Assembly (NCBI RefSeq): GCF_905475465.1
Contig: NC_062247.1
Span: forward strand, 2,294,001-2,358,000
DNA length: 64,000 nt
Reading direction: 5' to 3'
Source: Pieris napi
Taxonomy: Eukaryota > Arthropoda > Insecta > Lepidoptera > Pieridae
The position numbers were made by a program, and so were the translations under genes. Under the pieces are notes generated by a model that saw only the letters and a program-made list of their open reading frames with translations, did no database searches and was not told where the DNA came from. Of this stretch, positions 13,801 to 26,404 are shown in pieces. The first letter of the stretch is position 1. Every line of letters begins with the position of its first letter.

Positions 13801-15935
13801 AAAAATGTTTTAAATTCCGACTAGTAATCACTAGTAAACAAACTTTAGACATATTTTTATATGTTTGTTAAATACTAAAATAATCCACTTGGTTTCACAA
13901 TAAATGCTTGACCGCTAAATTTTTTATTTGGAACATAATTTGTTATATAATAATTAGACCACTAAATCCTTCCCTGATTATGTAGAAAAAAAAATTTGTT
14001 TAGCTCGAACAAGTGACCTTAGGGTAGAGAACCAGTTTTTTTAGTTGAATGTTTATTAAAAAAAACAATTGAAGGTGCCACGCGATGCGTTTAATTTTTT
14101 GCAGGGCTTCAAGTGTTAATAAATAATGACGTTATGGAAGTTCATGGTCCGTTGGCATTTAACTTTAATAAACATGTTTACAGGAAACAGCTGGAATTTT
14201 TATAATCGGCATTTTTTGTAGGATTTCGTAATATGCTTAGTATTTATTAACAACCTTTACATATAAAAGTCGTATGTACACTTCCTTTTTCATATAGGCA
14301 TAGTGTTTGTCCCATGCTCACTTATACAGAATGGCCAAAAAGTCGTGGATCAAACGCAAATAGGGAATAGATGAGGTCATCAGCTATGTTCTACGGGAGG
14401 TCCCTTAGCTCAATCCCTGCAGAGTTATAATTTATTTTGCGTTTTTATAAGAAAATTGACTTTTTTTTACTAATTATTATTAAAATTCGAAAAATCTACA
14501 TCCTGTATCTTTTTCATAATATCAACTAGAATGGTACTGATCAGTCCTTGCGTTAGACATACTATTTATAGTGTTTTATTGAGTGTATTGAAGATAATAT
14601 TAAGTTATATAGTCATAAATATTAAATAAATAATTGTAATTTTATATAAAGTTGATAAAAAATAAGAATGCTATGCAATAGCTTACCGCGGCATGCTCCG
14701 AGTGAGACACGTTTTTTATAAGTATTTGATTGTCCTCATTTTACTGTATGTTTGAGAGATAAAATAAAATATGTACTGTCAATGTTGGTTCAGCAGACCG
14801 ATACGGCCACCAACGCCGGTGCACTTTATTCCATACATCTTGTAACCCGACAGGGCGGACGTGTGCGATGACCGGAGTATCGTGAGGTCAACGGCGCAGG
14901 AGCGGTAACTTCATATTGTCACTGAAACACGAGACATGTAACGCTATCTTAGGGCTAACATTACCATTACCAAAACACCGCAGATTGAATTGTTTTGAAG
15001 TTAGTTAAAATTGAGGCTAGCTAGGAAAGACACTTGAAAAATGTTCATAAAGTTGTATAAAGTTGCCTCATATAATAATACAAACGGTTATAGACACGCG
15101 TGAACTAAAATGAAACGTTTACAAAGTATACAAACGTAGTCGGAGACAAAAAAGTCACGCAATTTAAATATGGAATAATAATTCCATAAAATCCTAACTC
15201 CTTCGTATATTTTTATATTCCTAATGAGTATTTTCAATTAGCATAGTACATAATATTTCTAGAGAGACCATCACGTTACATGCGGTTAGTGTTAGTTGAA
15301 ACCTCTTTCGTATTAATTATGTTTGTTGTACTGACCGTATATTTGTTGTACATTCAAACGAAACTGTTTTGTTGCTTTAAACGTTGCTTGAAAAATTCCG
15401 TAAAACTTGATTTAAGTACGAACCTTTTAAACTTTCGCGTATTATATGTGTTGAAGAAGAAAAGTTCATGTTACGATGTTTATCGTGTCTTGCAAACTTG
15501 AATCAATTGCATCTACCTTACCGCCGAAAGTTTAAAATAATATAAATTCCCGCGTGAATGTAAAAAAAAGAAATCTAACGTCACAGAGCACCGTAGTAGA
15601 GTAATATTGATCACAGATAAAAACAACTTTTAAAAATTTCTTTATCGGGTATAAAATGAGAATCTATTACATTATTTATGAGGTCAACGTTCGAGTACTG
15701 TTCATCAATAGTGGCCAGCGAGACTAAAATAGTCTAAAAACTGTCTTAAACACCGACTTTAATTCGTTATATATAAATTACCTTTGTGCAAATACATCAT
15801 TTAACATTACGATCTAGCCTTATTTTAATACTGATAAGTAATTTAAAACGAACGTAATTTACTAAAAAGAACTTGAATGATTACATAATTTTTTTAAATA
15901 TAATTTAAATAAAGTTTTTTTTTTTTTTAATTTTT
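13801..15935. other. No gene recognised
   Basis: A 73-codon frame at 15280-15501 starts with a hydrophobic stretch but has no splice or family support. A GC-richer patch at 14790-14900 is unassigned. Confidence 0.45.
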
Positions 15936-16214
15936 TAACGGGCAGGAGGCTCACCTGATGTTAAGCGATACCGCCGCCCATGGACACTCACAATGCCAGA
16001 AGGCTCGCAAGTGCGTTGCCGGCCTTTCAAGGATTGGTACCTACTCGCTTTTCTTGAAGGACCCTAAGTCGAATTGGTTTGGAAATACTTCTGTGGGCAG
16101 CTTCCACATAGTGGTGGTGCGCGGCAAAAACTGCCTTAGACGGACGTCGAGGTGATAGGTACGGGTGGAATTTCGTATTCTGCCTCGACGTCCGATGATG
16201 AAACTCAGCTGCAG
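15936..16214 (-). mobile_element. Family X non-LTR 3' end with ORF2 C-terminus
   Basis: The minus strand reads TTTMWKLPTEVFPNQFDLGSFKK then the shared 3' end. The copy continues at 16402-16430 (complement of GGTATTAGACCGAACAAC), interrupted by a MITE. Confidence 0.75.
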
Positions 16215-16401
16215 CCCTGCGATTCTGTAACTCACTTTTCGAACTCACACAGATTTGGCATTCTGATAAACAATAAACTACAAGCTACCACCTTTTGAGA
16301 ATGCCAAATCATAAAATGACTGCTTCACGACTGATTTGAGAGCGACCGCCGATGCGAAAACCGCTGTGTGAGTTCGAAAAGTGAGTTACAGAATCGCCGG
16401 G
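16215..16401. mobile_element. MITE family M, copy 1, nested
   Basis: Ends CCCTGCGATTCTGTAACTCA and the complement of TGAGTTACAGAATCGCCGGG, flanked by CAG at 16212-16214 and 16402-16404. It is inserted in a family X fragment whose two halves flank it. The internal ATAAAATGACTGCTTCACG is shared by all copies. Confidence 0.85.
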
Positions 16402-16430
16402 CAGGTATTAGACCGAACAACAAAGTAGTA

Positions 16431-17504
16431 ATTAATTCAAGTAGGTAATCTTGCTTTTAAGTATTTTAATGAATGTCGACGCTTCGGTGGACGAAGAAAT
16501 TGTGGACAATTAATGCACCGTCACATACATTTCTATATTTTCTTTTTTAATAAATCAATTAAAAAAAAAATATTATTGTTTTTATTTCCCCTTAAAATTA
16601 ACAAAATTAATCACATCCAATTTTCAATGAGAAGTCGTTGGTTTGAATCTAGGTTTAATGATTTTATTTCGTAATAGACTATTAATATATTGTTTGCCGA
16701 TACATAGCAAGCGTTAAAATGTTCGTTAATTCGTAAGATTTTATGCGAAAATAACAAAAGACGTAACCCGTTAAGATTTTAAAATGCGCAACTAATTCAG
16801 CCTTGTACTCTATTTGTCTCTGCCCTCCCCTCCTCTATGAAGGTCTTTGCTCCGGTCATAGAGTTTATTGCGCAGAATATTTCGAGTTGCGTATTAGAAA
16901 TAGTATCTATGGCATGCGATATACTTACGGTATTTATTAGCTTTTGAATATCTAAATTACATGTATTAAAACATTAATTTAAATTGCCATATCTTTCAAC
17001 GTTTATATATAAAATATAAATATTAAAATGTTGTTGATTTATGTTTTAATTTACAAAATTTATTCATTTAATCTATTAGTCTAAAATACCAATAAAAGAA
17101 ATCCGAAAATTTGCCTGCCCCTTGCCCCATGTTATATTATTAGGAATACAATAAACTGTTGAGGAATGTTTTTCTTCTAGTGACGATATGTATTGTTTTG
17201 ATTAGAACCCACGATATATAAACAAACGTTATGACTAGAAAATTATTATACTATACTCAGAAAATTCCAGTTTCTTTTGGTCAAAACCTCCTTAGCATTA
17301 TATTACGTATTCGTATGACCGATTGATAGACATTACTGCATGATCACCTATTCTAAAGTTAGTAAAATGATATAAACTATGCATATAATTATTAATATTC
17401 ATATATTACATCCTGAAAAGTTATAGTTAATCTTTACATGATTAAAGTCAAAGACGGTTAGAAAATATGTCCAATATGAATATATGTGGTTTCTTCGTAT
17501 CTTC
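16431..17504. other. No gene recognised
   Basis: AT-rich, with short frames only. Confidence 0.5.
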
Positions 17505-17646
17505 TACTGCAGTTACCATGAAGAGCAGCTGATGATGAAACATTGGACGTCAAGGCAGATTGTCAAAATTCGACGTCGTTCCACATAATAGGTTACTAAC
17601 TAATACGTTTTTTAGGGCTGTTTTTGCTGCAAACCACCACCACCAT
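17505..17646 (+). mobile_element. Family X fragment, left part of a split copy
   Basis: GTCAAGGCAGATTGTCAAAA and CTGCAAACCACCACCACCAT match family X, and the copy resumes at 18040. Confidence 0.6.
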
Positions 17647-18039
17647 TTTCGGTGGTCAGGTTTGGTTTGAGTGTAATTAAGAATGAAACGGAAAGCGCCT
17701 ACTTGCTGGGAGAGATCATGAGGCTATACGTCCCGGACAAATATTACCGCTGCCGGAAACATAACCTTTTCGCTGTGCGTTCGGCTCGCACTGTCCAGCG
17801 ACAACAAGCGCCCATTCCCCGGTTACTTTCACTGCTTAATGGGTTTCTCGACTCTTCACCGGAGAGCGACCTGTTTGGGAAGCTTATGGGGGTGGTATAC
17901 TGTGCTTTCAGAGTGTACCTGGAGGGGATAAGAGGGTAATGCTACCCTGTACTGTAAATTTTGTAATCTTAATTGTATTTTATTGTTTTTAGTCTAAGTT
18001 TGGCCATTGAGCTGTTAATAAATAAATAAATAAATAAAT
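17647..18039 (+). mobile_element. Non-LTR retrotransposon 3' end inserted in family X
   Basis: An open frame ends SARTVQRQQAPIPRLLSLLN...YLEGIRG and stop, a C-terminal type seen in lepidopteran non-LTR elements (compare 25335-25560). It closes with an (AATA)n tail, and family X sequence (CTGAAGTATTTCCGAACC) resumes directly after. Confidence 0.65.
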
Positions 18040-18699
18040 CCTGTCGCCTGAAGTATTTCCGAACCAATTCTTAAGCCATGGTCACCATGCCAGGATCGCG
18101 AAAACTATGATTAGATACTCCAATCGTCATGATTCATTTACAACTGAAATAAAATGCCAGACAGAAATAAAAACAAGGTAATATAATTATTTTTGTCGGT
18201 TAAATAAAATTGGCAACATTCATAGAACATGATAATCGTGTTTCTATATATCTGCAAATTTCTTTAACAATTGGAGACTGTTGTCACGTGAATCATTGTG
18301 AATAGTACTTAGGCATTATTTAATAACCACGCTTTTATTACATATCGTCGCATCGCACAACTTACAAGAAACAATAGCTCGTAAAATCACGAAATTTACA
18401 GATCTAAATGGAATTAAAAGTATGTGGATTAACTAAGTAATCTATATCCCTATCATTTCGTCCACCATGAGAATAATCCCAAAACAGTTACACGAATCTA
18501 TCAAATTGTTATTCCCGAAATCCATTTAGTAAGTATATCAACAATTAAATACGGCAAGAATAAATCTCTACAAGATAACCGATAAAAACTGTGTTCATTT
18601 GGCTACAAACACTTCACACAGGTCTAACCGTTCGGCAGTGTACCAGGATCAGAAACAACTAATAATCCTGACTAAACAGTTATCATACATAATAATAAA

Positions 18700-19229
18700 G
18701 CCTTTTTTTTTTGACTGTAGAGAGGATACGGTGAGGCACACTGTTGAGGAGTGTCCGGCTTGGGACGGCTTTCGCTCGGTCCTTGCTGATAGCATTGTTG
18801 GCAATCTGTCGCTTTCCACTAATTATCCAAAGAATGGTGGAAGCTGACAATGACGGCCCATGGAATGCCTTCAAGGCTTTTTGTGAGGCCGTCATGACTG
18901 AGAAAGAGAATGCGGAGCGTCAGCGCGAAAACAATTCTGATGCTCCGCCGGTAAGAAAACGACGACTGGGGCAGCGACGCCGTGCTTTCGCACGTCTGCC
19001 CTAAGTTAAGATGCTGATGATTTGTTCGTGGGAGGAGTCACGTTGATATTGTGGCATTCGCGTTTGGCGGGGGTAAGGATAGGGCACAGCTGTTACCTGC
19101 CTCCGCCCTTTGGCGAGCCGAAGGCATCCGTCAGGTTTTAGTGGGTAGGTGTGTAAATATTATGTCTGAGTCCCACAGGGATATGCGTAAAAGCATTTCC
19201 TGACGTTAAAAAAAAAAAAAAAAAAAAAA
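18700..19229 (+). mobile_element. R1-like non-LTR 3' end with poly(A)
   Basis: EDTVRHTVEECPAW (the end of the zinc-knuckle region) is followed after a frameshift by WNAFKAFCEAVM and VRKRRLGQRRRAFARLP-stop, as in R1-clade ORF2 C-termini. A 3' UTR and a 22-A tail follow (19208-19229). 5'-truncated and dead. Confidence 0.75.
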
Positions 19230-19379
19230 CACTAAGATACAATACCAAATAAATAGAAAAATGATCATAAAGTACAGTGTATGTGTGTGCGTTGATTATA
19301 GAAAAATGTCTCTGCGTAGACTGTCTCACATCAAACCACCTTTATTAGTAGATTTGGAGACACACACATTATTAACACT

Positions 19380-19630
19380 CCATGGAGAGTGTTCAGAGGA
19401 GTTGTTCATACCTGAGTTTAACTATCGGACGTCAAGGCAGAATACAAAATACCATCCGTATTACCTCAACCGTTCCACAACCGAGCGTTTCTTAAGTCAG
19501 CTTGTCAGCAACCAATATGTGGAACCTGCCCACTGAAGTATTTACGAACCAATTCGACTTAGGGTCCTTCAAGAAAAGAGCGTACCAATTCTTAAAAGGC
19601 TGACAACGAGCATTCTGGCAATTTTTGACG
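19380..19630 (+). mobile_element. Family X ORF2/3' fragment
   Basis: GGAGAGTGTTCAGAGGAGTT, GGACGTCAAGGCAGAATAC and CCAATTCGACTTAGGGTCCT match family X. It lacks the terminal 3' end. Confidence 0.65.
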
Positions 19631-20040
19631 TAAAAAAATAACGCCAGATGGGAAAACACAATGACTCATATGAAGCCGTAAAGTACACGTTTACAAATTT
19701 TTATGTCCGACAAATATGGGTTGCGATGATAAGATAATATTGTGTTTACATAATTCGCCTACTTGTTAGTAAAAATCCCCGATGCTAAAACAAATAATGT
19801 AAAACATGTATAGGATATTAACACAGGAATAATATGACAGAAGTTATTGAAATATTTTGGACATTCACTCGAGAAAGGAAGGTCGTTGTGTTCTTTTCGT
19901 CATTTAATGATTAATTTAATATTATAATTTTATTTCGTCAGTTGCAAGGCCGAAGTTCATTTGTTTTAAAATGTAGTTTTAATTATGTTTTTGTTTGTGT
20001 TTCGAAGTTTTACGAATTGCATTAATAAATAAAAATAAAT

Positions 20041-20322
20041 CAGTGGCGCTATAACCCTTTTTAGGTCTGGGCTTCAGATTTCTGTATCTGTTATCATGAT
20101 CATTTGTAAATCTAATAGCAAGTAGGTGATCAGCCTCCCGATCGTGACACGCCGTCGACGTGGGTCTAAGCCCTAAGGCAAGCCGGTTCCCTCACGATGT
20201 TTTCCTTCACTGTTCGAGCGAATGTTAAATGCGCGCATAGAAAGAAAGTCCATTGGTGCAAAGCCGGAGCTCGAACCTACGACCTCAGGGATGAGAGTCG
20301 CACGCTGGAGCCACGAGGTCAA
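20041..20322 (-). mobile_element. SINE-A copy
   Basis: It runs from CAGTGGCGCTATAACCC to the head GCACGCTGGAGCCACGAGG; near full length. Confidence 0.8.
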
Positions 20323-20344
20323 CAAAAATTATTTCGTGAAAATT

Positions 20345-20455
20345 TAAATTTCGTGTACCTTCTGTCAGAAGAACGCGTTCTGTCCAAAACTCACCGATAT
20401 CCAGATTGAGCATTTTGATAAATGAGATCGGTCTGGTTATCCATAGTTGCTTCGT
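20345..20455. repeat. Dispersed repeat family V
   Basis: GAACGCGTTCTGTCCAAAAC and ATATCCAGATTGAGCATTTT recur in inverse orientation at 30520-30625. Confidence 0.55.
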
Positions 20456-21150
20456 TCACACTTTAAAATCAATTTTCCTTCAGTTTATATAATTTATGAA
20501 TCTATGTATTTTTTTTCTCTTTGTGTGTTATGTTTGCCTATAAGTGCTTGTCACATTAAATCTTGTATTTAATTTTTCTAAAGTATCGATGTATCAGTGT
20601 GCGGAGCGTTTGCAAGCATTTGTAAGTAAAAATGAAAATCTTAAAATTATTAGTTTTGTTTCTACTTAAATTCATATTTTCGTAATTATAATGTCAATAC
20701 ATTATATATTACTAATAAGTTATAAAAAGCTACATACTAGCAATAAATCGGTTAATTTTGAATTATACGTTAAAAATGTAATAAATAACACAAAATTATG
20801 GTATTATATATAATTATCAACTAAGCTGGAAAATGGCATTGCAATATTTGTAATATTCCATATAACAACAACTAGCAGAATTGTTTACATTAATAATCAT
20901 ATCGTTGTAAATAAATGATTTGATCTCCCGATCAATGAGTTCTTAGAATTGAATTCCGTCATCAACGTGACAATAATTGTTAACAACGTTCTTTCTTTGT
21001 TGGGAACTAGTTCTATCTACGACATTTACAAGTCGAATAGAACAATTAACCGGACCACGGAATTTGACGTTCGGATGTTAATTTGCTGTGTAAAATTAAG
21101 GTATGTTGGTATAGGCACGTATTGTGGTACAATAAATGTATTATGTTATA
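20456..21150. other. No gene recognised
   Basis: AT-rich sequence between repeats. Confidence 0.45.
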
Positions 21151-21415
21151 CTAGCTGATCCGGCAAACGTTTGTTTTGCCATGTATATTATTTCTAGGAA
21201 TTATTTATTTAGTTCAAAAAAAAAACTAATTACAATAATTAATAATATAGGGGTTGATCGTAGAGGGGTGAAAATTAGGGGTTGTATGTATTTTTTGTAC
21301 GCTGTATCATAATGAGAGAGTATCATAAGGAGATTATTGACCCACCCCCCATGTAACGCGCCGTAACGTTTTTCTGTACCCAAGTATAGTAAAACGTTTC
21401 GTGACCACCTAGTGA
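21151..21415 (+). repeat. Dispersed repeat family W
   Basis: It starts CTAGCTGATCCGGCAAACGT and contains GGGGTTGATCGTAGAGGGGT. Other copies, all plus strand: 38443, 42286 and 51942. Confidence 0.65.
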
Positions 21416-21557
21416 CTCTTTATGCCTAATGCTAAGGTCACACGCGCGCCGTGCAGCCCGGCGGGCTGCCTGGCGGGCTGCGCGGCATGCAGCCCGTCCC
21501 GGGCCGGCGGACGTTCAAGCTGTTCACACGCACGCCGTCGTGTCAGTCAGTGCCAGA

Positions 21558-21695
21558 ATGGCGAGCAGCGAGGATCTCGGTGTTGTTGCTGCCATATCCT
21601 TTGGCTTAACTTATTTTTATTGGAAAAAGAAACAAAATTATGAACTACGGAGAAAAAGAAAAATACTGTTAAGAAGGTGGTGGATGATACGTTGA
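21558..21695 (+). pseudogene. Harbinger-type nuclease N-terminal stub
   Basis: 45 codons start MASSEDLGVVAAISF and end RRKRKILLRRWWMIR. Basic-plus-WW openings like this are usual for Harbinger nucleases (RRRWWVRP-type). The catalytic domain is missing. Identification is tentative. Confidence 0.45.
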
Positions 21696-24127
21696 ATGAA
21701 GATCCATTCGTCGCGAAAGCGCGGGAGAAACTGACTGCCTGCGCGCGTGTAAACAGTCACCGGGCGCCCGCACATTCATCCTTTGTAGTCTAGTCGACAA
21801 GTTGAAAATGGAACAAAATAGAGATACTACTCTTAAAATTATGTGCGATAGCTCATTGGATCCGGAATGACGTCTAGAAAAATGTGCTAAAAGCGTGTAT
21901 TAGCACATAAAAAATTGCAAAAGTTATAGACAATTAAAGATGAAAAAAAAATGGCATTTAGTATTTTGCCAATATTTAATAAACTATTAATATTTAAGAA
22001 ATTTCAAATAAAGATTCTGAAAGAGGAGGAAATTTCCAATAAAAAACTCCTGACTCCCGGAACTCTATCTCCATTATTTATAATGTTAATTTAACGCTGA
22101 AAATAGGTCTGCGGGTGACATTTTTAGGATTCGCGCGTGGCGTCAAAAGCGACTACGGCACATTAATTAATTTATTTAAGGTATTGAATATTTTTTTTTA
22201 AATTTGAAAAAATTATGGTGTGTTCTGAACACTATAATTAATTTATTCCCGTTGAAAATTTTAGTTAAAGTTAATTTTTCAACAAGTTAAATAATTGTTA
22301 ACTAACGAAATTTTCTCGAACGACCGTCTTAATTGTAAGTGAAAAAAAATGTTTTAATAATGGTCGTAAAAATATTTCGCTTCGTAGAGCCTTTCTTACA
22401 TACATACTTAACAAGATCGTGCCATAAAAGTTAAAAAAATATTTATACTTTGTTTATAACAATTTTTTTACTTAAACAAAAACTTAAAAATCCATGTAAT
22501 GTTGTTAAAAAAAAATTTTTTTTTCTAAATCATCATATAATCGTTTTTATATTAATACAAGATATTTATTGATTTGCAAAAAAAAAATTCCCGCCATTTG
22601 TTGATAAATTTTTTTTAAACAGATTGATTAAATCAATGTTTTTTAAAAAAAATTTAACACAACTTTATTACATTAAAAATTTTATGATTTAAAAAAAAAA
22701 AATTTTCCTTAATAACAATTTTCAATTGTTTATAATCGTTTTTTTTAATTTTCTATTGTTTAAATAATTAGTTAAGAAATTTTTTTTTTCTAAAAATCAT
22801 AATTGATAGTCCTCTATAAAGTAACAGAAAAAAATTTTTTTTTAATCAACAATTCTATTGTTTATTAACTTACCAAGTTGTTATAAACAAATATTCAACT
22901 TTCTTTTATTTTTTTTCTAAAAATCTAAAATTAACAAAAACAACCATATATAACAAAGTATAGAAAAAAAAATTTAATTTTAAATAAAAGTAATATTCAT
23001 GATAATCAAAAAAATTTCAAATTTTTTTTTATTCTATACTTTGTTATATATGGTTGTTTTTGTTAATTTTAGAAGTTTTAGAAAAAAAATAAAAGAAAGT
23101 TGAATATTTGTTTATAACAACTTGGTAAGTTAATAAACAATAGAATTGTTGATTAAAAAAAAAATTTTTTCTGTCACTTTATAGAGGACTATCAATTATG
23201 ATTTTTAGAAAAAAAAATTTCTTAACTAATTATTTAAACAATAGAAAATTAAAAAAAACGATTATAAACAATTGAAAATTGTTATTAAGGAAAATTTTTT
23301 TTTTTTTAAATCATAAAATTTTTAATGTAATAAAGTTGTGTTAATTTTTTTTTAAAAAACATTGAATTAATCAATCTGTTTAAAAAAATTTATCAACAAA
23401 TGGCGGGAATTTTTTTTTTTGCAAATCAATAAATATCTTGTATTAATAAAAAAACGATTATATGATGATTTAGAAAAAAAAAATTTTTTTTAACAACATT
23501 ACATGGATTTTTAAGTTTTTGTTTAAGTAAAAAAATTGTTATAAACAAAGTATAAATATTTTTTTAACTTTTATGGCACGATCTTGTTAAGTATGTATGT
23601 AAGAAAGGCTCTACGAAGCGAAATATTTTTACGACCATTATTAAAACATTTTTTTTCACTTACAATTAAGACGGTCGTTCGAGAAAATTTCGTTAGTTAA
23701 CAATTATTTAACTTGTTGAAAAATTAACTTTAAGTAAAATTTTCAACGGGAATAAATTAATTATAGTGTTCAGAACACACCATAATTTTTTCAAATTAAA
23801 AAAAAAATATTCAATACCTTAAATAAATTAATTAATGTGCCGTAGTCGCTTTTGACGCCACGCGCGAATCCTAAAAATGTCACCCGCAGACCTATTTTCA
23901 GCGTTAAATTAACATTATAAATAATGGAGATAGAGTTCCGGGAGTCAGGAGTTTTTTATTGGAAATTTCCTCCTCTTTCAGAATCTTTATTTGAAATTTC
24001 TTAAATATTAATAGTTTATTAAATATTGGCAAAATACTAAATGCCATTTTTTTTTCATCTTTAATTGTCTATAACTTTTGCAATTTTTTATGTGCTAATA
24101 CACGCTTTTAGCACATTTTTCTAGACG

Positions 24128-24322
24128 TCATTCCGGATCCAATGAGCTATCGCACATAATTTTAAGAGTAGTATCTCTATTTTGTTCCATTTTCAACTTG
24201 TCGACTAGACTATTGAACTTTGCCAAAAAACCGACACTTGCCCGATTCGCGGCATTCACGTTCACAGGCGCGTTCACGGGCTCGGGCGTACCGTTTACAC
24301 GCTTGTGAATGTGAATGTGCAC
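24128..24322 (-). pseudogene. ORF stub at the right end of the palindrome element
   Basis: 64 codons ending LKIMCDSSLDPE. The last ~27 codons are duplicated on the plus strand of the left arm (about 21788-21870). It may be the C-terminus of the element's second (DNA-binding-type) protein; not confirmed. Confidence 0.35.
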
Positions 24323-24458
24323 GTTGAATGTAGAGTTGAACGCGCGCGTGTGAACTAAGCATAAAAGTTACCATTACGTGGTGTAAAGTACTGGAAAGTC
24401 GAAAATAATATTAACAATAACGCGTAATTCAATCCCCGCCCTTTTACAAAAGGCCACC

Positions 24459-24480
24459 CCCCCCCCCCCCCCCCCCTCCC
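24459..24480 (+). repeat. C-rich homopolymer run
   Basis: An almost pure C run of about 22 bases in AT-rich DNA. Confidence 0.8.
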
Positions 24481-25040
24481 ACAAATTCGTTAAGTAATAC
24501 TTGAACGCTCCCTAAGTCGAAAAAAATTGCCATTCCCTTCCGCTGAACCCCTAAATACGCGGTATCTCGAATTATTTAGACTGTAACTCGAAGAAAATGT
24601 TATTTCCCTACAAAGTATTGATATACATATTTATATTCTAAAACTCGAATTTCAAAAAGTCTTACAGAGACGTCTTAATTGGAATTCACCGAAATAATAG
24701 CAATAAATCCAATGATTGTCGGGTTCGGCTTCTAATCTATTGTTTTTATCTTATACACGTGCAATGAATGAATACATACATAAAACTTTCTATGTAACAG
24801 ATAGTTTAAATCAAAAGAAGATTTCTTTAGTGAACAGTTTACTTCATAAATATGTAATTCGTTTTAATATGTAAAACTTATATGCTACAAAACTTTAGTA
24901 ATCGTAATTCGACTCTACAAATCGAAAAAACACTTAGAAATCGCGCCACTGTAAGTCGAAATTTCAGTAGTCGAAAACTCGTTAACTCGATTTTTTTTGT
25001 ATTACCCTTGAAATTCCAGTTATAGAGATTCCACAGTATA
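24481..25040 (-). repeat. pogo/Tigger-like terminal repeat copy
   Basis: GGTATCTCGAATTATTTAGA, AACTCGAATTTCAAAAAGTC and similar strings match the complement of 32940-33288. Confidence 0.5.
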
Positions 25041-25334
25041 TTTATTTTCCGCTTGCAACATGTATTTATGAATGAGGAAGTTGTGGGAACCTTATCTGAT
25101 AATATAAGTGTGGGCAATTAATTTTTATCTTTTTGGGACTTCCCCATATTGTGTAGTAAGTGAAACTGTGTACTTTGTTGTACTTCACACTGCTTCACAA
25201 AAACATATATTTATTTTCCTTATTTGCAGTAACTTAATTCTAATACAATAGAAAGGTATTAATATAAAAATTAAACTTAACACAATATAAACAAAACTGG
25301 TAAAAACTTAAACCTAAACCTACCTTATAACTAA

Positions 25335-25560
25335 TTATAAATAATGCAATTCTTGTGAATTCAGCCAGTACAGTGTGCAACTAAATATATACGTCTCACA
25401 ATCAATGATATTTAGGGTGCGCAAGACATGCGTAAATGGGGCTTCTCTGAGTAAATTTGTACGCGCCCGAGGCACTGCCAGCAATTGCGACCGCTTACCA
25501 CGCCGAGTGTGGTTATTTCGCACACGCAGTCTCTCCAACATTTCCGCATTATATATTTTA
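25335..25560 (-). mobile_element. Non-LTR C-terminal fragment
   Basis: The minus strand reads RRGKRSQLLAVPRARTNLLRE and THVLRTLN, a C-terminal type of lepidopteran non-LTR elements. Confidence 0.55.
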
Positions 25561-25865
25561 CCTCTAAGGACCCTAAAATACGTGCTTAATGTGATAACGT
25601 TTTCAATTCAGTAAATAAATTTCTATATCTGTGATAGTCTTCTAAAGTCCAACAAATTATGTTCAAATAGAAAAACGTCTATTAACAGGCCAAATTTAGA
25701 GGCGAAGGAATGAAAAATTAAAAACTATTACACGTAACTCTTGTATTTCTAAATAGCAACTTGTAAGTAATATTGACAGACACGCTTTTACTGTATTTCA
25801 AAAGTAATGGATGCGCTGTCAATCTATTTTCATTTGCACTTAAATTTCCAGAAATAGTCTATTTA

Positions 25866-26215
25866 TAAAATCCATTTATTGTCCCAGTGGGGCAGTGAGG
25901 ATTCAGCGAAGAAAAACAGTCTGATCGCTCCTAGGCAGCTCTCTTAGTTTCAGCGTAATTCCAGCTTCCTTTGCCTCTGCAATGACGCTTCGTTGCCAGG
26001 TCTGTTTTGGGCAGTTTCCTTTTGCTTTGAGCATTCCAGTCAATGGCTTGCTTGGCAATGTGACTTGGATCCCTCCGGAGCGTATTGGTGAAATGAGTGG
26101 GTCATTTCAACTTTGCGCGTTTTATAGACTTGTCAATTGGCACCACATTTCATAGCTCCCATACTGACGGACTCATAAACTGCATCAAACTTCAGGATTT
26201 CTTTGAAATGATTTT
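25866..26215 (-). mobile_element. RTE/CR1-like non-LTR C-terminal fragment
   Basis: The minus strand reads LRRDPSHIAKQAIDWN, QTWQRSVIAEAKEAGITLKL and RELPRSD, close to the GRPKxTWRRxVxxE...W tail of these elements. Frameshifted. Confidence 0.6.
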
Positions 26216-26404
26216 TTTAATAAGTATGCAAACTTTTTAGATTAAATTATATAAATATGGAGAGACTGGCCCTTAATCTTAAAAAAAGCAATATTTAAAA
26301 ATAGAATTGCAGTAAAACAAATGAATATAGCCGGGAAAAGAAAATTTACTCGTAGTATCAGATTTGCGTGTTTTTTAAAATTGATTCTTATTGATTTTTT
26401 ATTC

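Larger units (their letters stand above)
21436..24355. mobile_element. PIF/Harbinger-like element, 2.92 kb, mostly a giant palindrome
   Basis: Ends GGTCACACGCGCG and (complement) GTTCACACGCGCG, flanked by TAA at 21433-21435 and 24356-24358, fitting the TWA target of PIF/Harbinger elements. Inside, 21788 to about 22965 is repeated in inverse from about 23030 to 24210, leaving a ~60-base spacer. No complete transposase. Confidence 0.8.

Noticed and set aside
15280..15501. 73-codon frame with hydrophobic start
   Set aside because: No family resemblance, no splice evidence, AT-rich codons; likely chance.
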